Below, piece after piece: positions 59,440-64,000 of a stretch of DNA of 64,000 nucleotides (the stretch's first letter is position 1; each line of letters opens with the position of its first letter). Source of the DNA: DATKCA01 sp035544675 (GTDB lineage: Bacteria; Acidobacteriota; Thermoanaerobaculia; Gp7-AA8); NCBI GenBank assembly GCA_035544675.1, contig DATKCA010000026.1, forward strand, positions 12,150 through 76,149. Direction: 5' to 3'. The notes below the pieces were generated by a model. That model searched no databases. It was not told where the DNA came from and saw only the letters and a list, made by a program, of their open reading frames with translations. The position numbers were made by a program, and so were the translations under genes.

Positions 59440-61658
59440 TTTCCTTTCATGGACTGCAGGATCGCTGCGATGACCACCTCACGACGGCTGTCGGCCGTTC
59501 TCCACGCTTCCTCGAGCAGATCCCGGTAGATGTCCTTGTGCCGGACGAACGTCTCCGTCACGTCGTCGAGCACGGCGGAGTTCTCCAGCGCCTTGAACAG
59601 GTGCGGGAAGGAGCCGCGGTCGGGAATCTTGTCCAGGGCCACGACCGCGGACTGCTGCACGTACGTGTCGCTGTCCTCGAGCGCGCGGTAGAGCGCCGGC
59701 AGCGCGGCGGAGTCGGCGCGGACTCCCAGCGCCGTCGCCGCGGCGGCGCGGATGCGCCAGTCCTCGTTGCCCAGCGCGGCCACGAGCGCGTCGAAGACGT
59801 CCCGGCCGGGAACGCGCGCCAGCGCCAGCATCGACGAGCGGCGGATCTCCAGATCCTGCTCGGCCGCGCATTTGAAGAGCACGTCTTTCACCGACGCCCT
59901 CTCCGACTTGCCCAGCGCCTCGATCACGGCGATGCGCACCGGCGCGAAGTCACTCTCCAGATGCCGCAGCAGCGGCGTCAGCGCCTTGTCCGACCTGTAT
60001 TCACCCAGCGCCTGCGCGGCCGCGGTGCGAATCCAAATGTCGTTGTCCTCGAGGGAGCTGATCAGCGGATCGAGCCCCGTCTCCGGACGCAGCCGCACCA
60101 CGGCGTTGATGCCGGCCAGACGAACCGCCGTCGACTCGTCCGCCAGCGACAGCACGATGTGCTGTCCGAACTGCTCCTCGGCGAACCGGCCCATGAGCGA
60201 GACTGCCTTCTGGCGGATGACCGGGTCGCTGTCCTTGGACGCCAGCAGCAGCTCGTCGTGATACCCCTCCCCCTGAATGCTGACGTACACCGACAGGGAA
60301 TTGAGCTTCACCGGGATGGAACGCGACTGCAGCAGCTTGCGGATGCTGGTGAGAACGTTCTCCTTGATCTGCGGATGAGCCTTGACGAGCGCGGTCAGCG
60401 AGTTCATCGCCGCCTGCTGGGACGGGACGTCGGGATCGTCGAGCCTGGCCAGGAGGAACTCGACCGACGCGGGATCGGGCACCTCCCCGAGCGTCTCCAC
60501 GGCCAGGCGGCGGATCATCGGATTGTCATGCGTGAGGAACTGGATGATGCGCGGCACCGCTTCGCGGCCGCCCACCGCGTTCACCACGCGCAGGAGAAGC
60601 GCCACGACCTCGTCCTCTTCCGCGTTGCGGAGGGCCTCGAGGATGGCCGGCATGGCCCCGCTGCCGTAGTCGATCAACGCCTGCGCGGCCACCTCGGAGG
60701 TATCGGGCTCTTCGAGATAGCGGAGCAATACCGGAAGGGCCATCGCATCGCCCGACCATCCCAGGAACTTGAGGATGAAGGCGCGGACGTCGCGCTTCGG
60801 AGTGGTGTGCAGGTGCTCGATGAGCGGCTGGACTTTCTCGTGGGGAAACGACTCCCGGAACTTCCGCTGGATGAGGGCGCGCTCGGCCTGTTCCACGATG
60901 CGCGGCTTCGAGGTCTCGGCGATGCGCACCAGGGCCCTGAGCGCGGTCAGGTTGAGCTTCTCCTCATCGGCGATGATGCGGAGGAGGAAGCTGACCGTGC
61001 CGACGTCGGCGATCTTGCCGATCGACTCGAGGACCGGCTTGCGCAGCGACTTCTCCGCGTACAGCGGGAGGATGCTGGGCAGGGCGGCGCGATCGCCGAT
61101 CTCGCCGAGAGACTCGACGATGTGGAACTTGAGCCAGAGGTCGTCGCGGCGGCGGAGCGCGCCGATGAGGCGGGGCAGCGCCGCGGCATCACGGTATTTC
61201 CCGACCGACGAGACCGCCGATGAGGCCAGATTGATGTCGTCCTCGCGATCGATGATGTCGAGGAGCATGGCGAAGCCATCCTCGCTTCGCAGGTCTCCGA
61301 GGAGATTGACCAGGCAGAGGCGGACGTCGGCGTCGGACTCGGCGCGGAGGCGCTCGACGATCGGCTGGATGGCCGGCGGCCCGATCCGGATCAGCGCCTC
61401 GGTCGACGAGTTGCGCTTGCCGGCGTTCTCCCCATCGGCCAGGGCGTTGATGAGGCCCTCCACCACGCGCGGCGAGGGCTCGCGCACCAGGCCGTCCACG
61501 ATGGTCTTGCGCACGCGCCAGTCGCGGTCGCCGAGAAGCTCGAACATGAGGGGGAGGTCGCCCGCGCCGGCGGTCTGGGCCACCGTCTGGGCCGCCTTCT
61601 GCCGCGTGTCGGGGTCGGCCGAGCGGGCCTGGGCGAGGATCTGCGGGTCTGCGGTCAT
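59427..61658 (-). CDS. large HEAT-repeat protein of the chemosensory operon
   Basis: A 743-residue protein made almost entirely of HEAT/PBS-lyase repeats, about 20 units of 30-38 residues (RVRKTIVDGLV, DVRLCLVNLLGDLRSEDGFAML, WIRTAAAQALGEYRSDKAL, DVFDALVAALGNEDWRIRAAAATALG). No catalytic motif and no signal peptide, so a cytoplasmic scaffold. Similar HEAT proteins occur next to che-like genes in other phyla. Start overlaps the stop of the zinc-ribbon gene as ATGA. Confidence 0.88.
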   Translation of the reverse strand: MTADPQILAQARSADPDTRQKAAQTVAQTAGAGDLPLMFELLGDRDWRVRKTIVDGLVREPSPRVVEGLINALADGENAGKRNSSTEALIRIGPPAIQPIVERLRAESDADVRLCLVNLLGDLRSEDGFAMLLDIIDREDDINLASSAVSSVGKYRDAAALPRLIGALRRRDDLWLKFHIVESLGEIGDRAALPSILPLYAEKSLRKPVLESIGKIADVGTVSFLLRIIADEEKLNLTALRALVRIAETSKPRIVEQAERALIQRKFRESFPHEKVQPLIEHLHTTPKRDVRAFILKFLGWSGDAMALPVLLRYLEEPDTSEVAAQALIDYGSGAMPAILEALRNAEEDEVVALLLRVVNAVGGREAVPRIIQFLTHDNPMIRRLAVETLGEVPDPASVEFLLARLDDPDVPSQQAAMNSLTALVKAHPQIKENVLTSIRKLLQSRSIPVKLNSLSVYVSIQGEGYHDELLLASKDSDPVIRQKAVSLMGRFAEEQFGQHIVLSLADESTAVRLAGINAVVRLRPETGLDPLISSLEDNDIWIRTAAAQALGEYRSDKALTPLLRHLESDFAPVRIAVIEALGKSERASVKDVLFKCAAEQDLEIRRSSMLALARVPGRDVFDALVAALGNEDWRIRAAAATALGVRADSAALPALYRALEDSDTYVQQSAVVALDKIPDRGSFPHLFKALENSAVLDDVTETFVRHKDIYRDLLEEAWRTADSRREVVIAAILQSMKGKDEG

Positions 61659-62506
61659 GTTCCGGTGTGGCGCGTGTCCAGCTCCTCGCGCTTCATCTGC
61701 ACGAACTGCTGGAGCGTCTCAGTGTAAATCTCGCTGTCGCGCCGCACGCGCATCGGCACACGCGAATCGTAGTACTGGCGTCCTTCTTCGATCTCCTTGT
61801 GCAGCACTTCGAAAAAGTTGTTGTCACGGATGGAATGCTCCACCTTCCCGGGGTGGTAGATGATGATGTCGGAGAGGATGAGCCGGGCCAGCCGGCGCGC
61901 CTCATCGTACTCGCGCGGCTCGACCAGCTCCGGGTGCGTCGTCTCGCCGACCTCGGGGAAGAGCTTGCGGATGATCTGGCGGAACTCCTTCTCCGGGATC
62001 TGCTCTTCGATGTACTCGTCCGCGCCGTAGAGATTGGTGGGGTTGGCGCGGAAGCGGTTGGCCCGGAAGAGCGCGCCGATCAGAATCACGCGCGTCTCCT
62101 GCAGCGAGGGATCGGACTTGATCTCCTCCGACACTTCCACTCCCAGCTTTCCCTTCAGATAGACGTTGACGATCGCCAGCGCCGCCTTGCTGCGCCGGAT
62201 GTATTCGAGGATCGGCTCGCCGTTCTCGAAGAAGACGACTTCGAATCCCAGGCGTATGAGCTGCTGGCCGAGGAACTCGCGAAACGGCCGCGGCTCGTCG
62301 GCGATGGCGGCCAGGCGGCCCCGCGGTGCGGTTGGGGCCTGGCTGTCCCCACCGGCGCGTGCCACGGCCGCAGGCAGCGCCCCCGCCCGCGGCTTCAGCA
62401 CCATCACGTTCGTGCACGACGGACACGCCACGCGCACCGGTGCCGTCAGCGGAACCTGCACCGCCGCCCGGAACTTCGATGCGCAATGCCTACACGTGAG
62501 TTCCAT
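61655..62506 (-). CDS. zinc-ribbon plus receiver-like regulator
   Basis: A 283-residue protein. The N-terminus is a zinc ribbon (CRHCASKF near 5-8 and CPSCTNVMV near 30); residues 70-190 form a receiver-like fold (AIADEPRPFREFLGQQLIRLGFEVVFFENGEP) in which the phosphoacceptor position reads IVNVYLKGK, with Asn where Asp is expected, so phosphorylation is doubtful. The C-terminal 90 residues (ARRLARLILSDIIIYHPGKVEHSI) are a helical domain seen in delta-proteobacterial and acidobacterial regulators. It overlaps cheW by 17 bases. Confidence 0.78.
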   Translation of the reverse strand: MELTCRHCASKFRAAVQVPLTAPVRVACPSCTNVMVLKPRAGALPAAVARAGGDSQAPTAPRGRLAAIADEPRPFREFLGQQLIRLGFEVVFFENGEPILEYIRRSKAALAIVNVYLKGKLGVEVSEEIKSDPSLQETRVILIGALFRANRFRANPTNLYGADEYIEEQIPEKEFRQIIRKLFPEVGETTHPELVEPREYDEARRLARLILSDIIIYHPGKVEHSIRDNNFFEVLHKEIEEGRQYYDSRVPMRVRRDSEIYTETLQQFVQMKREELDTRHTGT

Positions 62507-63194
62507 GAACGAGGTTGTCCAGATCGAGAACGATGACCAGAGCGCCGGCCTGGTGGAACACGCCGCGAACCGACTCGTCGTGCTCGGTCGCATGCGTCAC
62601 GGGATGCGGCTCCACCGCATCCACGTCGACCTTCACCACCCGCAGCACCCTGTCCACCACGAAGCCGATGTTCTCACTCTCCTGCCGCACCACCACGATA
62701 CGCGTTTCCGGTCCCGGCTCGCCCTCTCTGCCGTGACCGAGCCGCCCGCGAACGTCGATGAGCGTGACGATGCTCCCGCGCAGGGAGAAGATCCCGACAA
62801 TCGAGTCCTCCGTGTTGGGCACCCGCGTCACCGGGCGCGGGGTGACGATCTCGGAGACGTGCTCGATGTCCAGCGCGTACTGCTCCCCCGCAATGATGAA
62901 GGTGAGCAGCTCGATCTGCGCTGCGGTCGCCTCAGCCCTGGCGGCCGCGGTGACCTGGCGCTGTCCGGCGGTCTCGAGGAATCGGGACAGCCTCTCGGAG
63001 GGAGCGCCGCCAGGTGGAGCGGCGCCCTTCCTGGCGGCGCCCTTCGTTTTCCGGGGAGCGGCGCCCTTGACGGCCGCCGACGCCGGTGAGGACACCGGCG
63101 CTCCATCTGTTTTCGCGGGCGCCGCGGTCTCCTCCTGAGGCCCCCGTTCCTTCCTCTCCTTCGCCTTCTTCCGGATCTTGACCAGGTCAACCAT
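62490..63194 (-). CDS. cheW: CheW-like coupling protein with repeat-derived linker
   Basis: A 234-residue protein. The CheW domain is residues about 90-232 (LLTFIIAGEQYALDIEHVSEIVTP, GIFSLRGSIVTLIDVRGRLG, VVRQESENIGFVVDRV). It should link receptors to CheA. The first 90 residues are a basic, Ala/Pro-rich linker, much of it encoded by hairpin repeats (63004-63106): APVSSPASAA and GAAPPGGAPSE are readings of repeat units. The stop overlaps the next gene. Confidence 0.85.
   Translation of the reverse strand: MVDLVKIRKKAKERKERGPQEETAAPAKTDGAPVSSPASAAVKGAAPRKTKGAARKGAAPPGGAPSERLSRFLETAGQRQVTAAARAEATAAQIELLTFIIAGEQYALDIEHVSEIVTPRPVTRVPNTEDSIVGIFSLRGSIVTLIDVRGRLGHGREGEPGPETRIVVVRQESENIGFVVDRVLRVVKVDVDAVEPHPVTHATEHDESVRGVFHQAGALVIVLDLDNLVHGTHV
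63004..63106. repeat. hairpin repeats within the cheW coding region
   Basis: A class III-like stem GCGCCGCCAGG (63004-63014) pairs with 63030-63040, and a class I core CGCCGGTG-AGGA-CACCGGCG (63081-63100) is followed by CTCCAT. They match the intergenic families but lie in frame in the linker of CheW. Confidence 0.8.
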
Positions 63195-63999
63195 GGGCGT
63201 GCTCCAGGCGGTGCTCGCGCCCGGCCGCTTCCACCCGGGGAGCGTCGATGGTGTCGGAGTCTTCGCCGAAGGCGTCGAGGAGGGCCGTCGTGGCCAGGGT
63301 ATTGATGAGCCGGGGGATCCCGCCGCTCAGCGTGTGAATCTCTTCCATGGCCTGAGCGCTGAAGGGATTGCGGCTCGCGCCGGCGACACCGATCCGGTGG
63401 TCGATGTACTCGACCGTCTCCTGGAGCGAGAGCGCGTGCAGCTGATACCGCATCCCGATGCGCTGACGCAGCGCCGAATACGCCTTCCGGTCCAGCCGGG
63501 CCTCCAGCTCCGGCTGGCCGATGAGGATCAGCGACAGCAGGTTCTGGTCGTCGAGCTGGAAGTTGGTCAGAAGCCGGATCTCGTCGAACGTGGCCCGTGT
63601 CGGAATCAGTTGCGCCTCGTCGACGATGACCACCGGCTCGCGTTTCTCCTCGTAGAGGGCGAACAGGCTGGAGTGGATCTGATCGAGCAGCTCGCTGCGC
63701 CATCTGGCCGGGGTGATGCCCAGACCGGCGGCGATCGAGCGAAGCAGTTGCGTCGGCGTGAGCCGCGGGTTGATGAGCAGGACGATGGGCCGGGAGTCGC
63801 CGAGGCGGTCGATCAGCGCGCGGGAGAGCGTGGTCTTGCCCGAGCCGACATCGCCCGTCAGCAGCGCCAGCTCCTTCTCCTCCACGGCGTACTCGAGCCG
63901 CGCCAGCGCCTCTTTGTGCTGGGGGCTCTCGTACAGAAACGCCGGGTCAGGCGTCTTGCCGAAAGGCTTCGTGGTGAATCCGAAGTGTTCCTCGAACAT
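63187..63999 (-). CDS. ExeA/GspA-like AAA ATPase
   Basis: A 270-residue AAA ATPase of the ExeA/TniB-like group. Opening EHFGFTTKPFGKTPDPAFLY, Walker A GDVGSGKTT (49-57), Walker B VVIVDEAQ, and the arginine-rich SALRQRIGMRYQLHAL segment. ExeA proteins help assemble secretion or pilus machines; stand-alone forms next to che genes suggest a switch role for motility or pili. The ATG at 63999 is one base from the window edge, but the family opening matches, so the gene is complete. It overlaps cheW by 8 bases. Confidence 0.85.
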   Translation of the reverse strand: MFEEHFGFTTKPFGKTPDPAFLYESPQHKEALARLEYAVEEKELALLTGDVGSGKTTLSRALIDRLGDSRPIVLLINPRLTPTQLLRSIAAGLGITPARWRSELLDQIHSSLFALYEEKREPVVIVDEAQLIPTRATFDEIRLLTNFQLDDQNLLSLILIGQPELEARLDRKAYSALRQRIGMRYQLHALSLQETVEYIDHRIGVAGASRNPFSAQAMEEIHTLSGGIPRLINTLATTALLDAFGEDSDTIDAPRVEAAGREHRLEHAHG

Positions 64000-64000
64000 G

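Overview
The window is 64 kb of a high-GC, gene-dense bacterial chromosome. I count about 70 protein genes and no rRNA, tRNA or CRISPR array. The gene mix suggests an aerobic soil or sediment bacterium, most likely an Acidobacteriota relative: a Ser/Thr kinase fused to a TolB-like propeller, a tricorn-like protease, an M2 peptidase, a DUF5916 outer-membrane protein, a MoxR/Bat operon, and an aa3 oxidase joined to a b6f-like complex with a multihaem cytochrome. The phylum is inferred from gene content only. Most genes lie on the minus strand in tight operons with ATGA, GTGA or TGATG start/stop overlaps.

Layout. 1-8.8 kb: tricorn-like protease (cut by the edge), serine hydrolase plus aldehyde dehydrogenase, a small secreted protein, an alpha/beta hydrolase, an M2 peptidase, a methyltransferase and an acetyltransferase. 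8.8-15.8 kb: a seven-gene MoxR/Bat operon, then rsmA on the other strand with a MITE-like element at its 3' end. 16.7-20.8 kb: BlaI, an ankyrin-fused BlaR1 and a DUF5916 protein. 21-24.4 kb: a NitT/TauT-type ABC importer whose binding protein has an in-frame TGA. 24.5-32.9 kb: kinase plus lipoprotein, FtsY plus a ClpX-like ATPase, a receiver protein, VanZ-like and MarC proteins. 32.9-38.4 kb: lipid kinase and an operon holding SCO1, DUF420, Nudix, pdxH, arsC and a hydrolase, then YdeI and DUF1697 genes. 38.6-53.3 kb: the respiratory block (Rieske, cytochrome b6, subunit IV, octahaem cytochrome c, cupredoxin-like protein, coxA/C/IV/B, haem A and O synthesis). 53.4-55.8 kb: two glycosyltransferases. 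56.2-64 kb: a chemosensory-type operon (AAA ATPase, CheW, zinc-ribbon/receiver, HEAT protein, CheR, CheB, GAF, CheY) without CheA or a receptor in view.

The respiratory genes form one system. Quinol would be oxidised by the Rieske/cytochrome b6 core, electrons would pass through an eight-haem cytochrome instead of cytochrome c1 or f, and then reach the CuA site of the aa3 oxidase. CtaA, CtaB, SCO1 and DUF420 support its assembly.

The most unusual signal is in the gaps between genes. Two repeat systems fill them. (1) Tandem arrays of 7-base words, with a different word family at different places but always period 7, often followed by the inverted word so the region folds into a hairpin; they sit at or just after stop codons and in several cases supply the stop codon. 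(2) Compound hairpin elements with a constant core (GGTG-AGGA-CACC) and stems that vary by paired changes; one 106-107 bp compound is present twice, in opposite orientation, differing by one base. Both systems reach into coding sequence: a 42-bp in-frame segment at the start of the DUF58 gene is bounded by 8-bp direct repeats, and hairpin units lie in the cheW linker.
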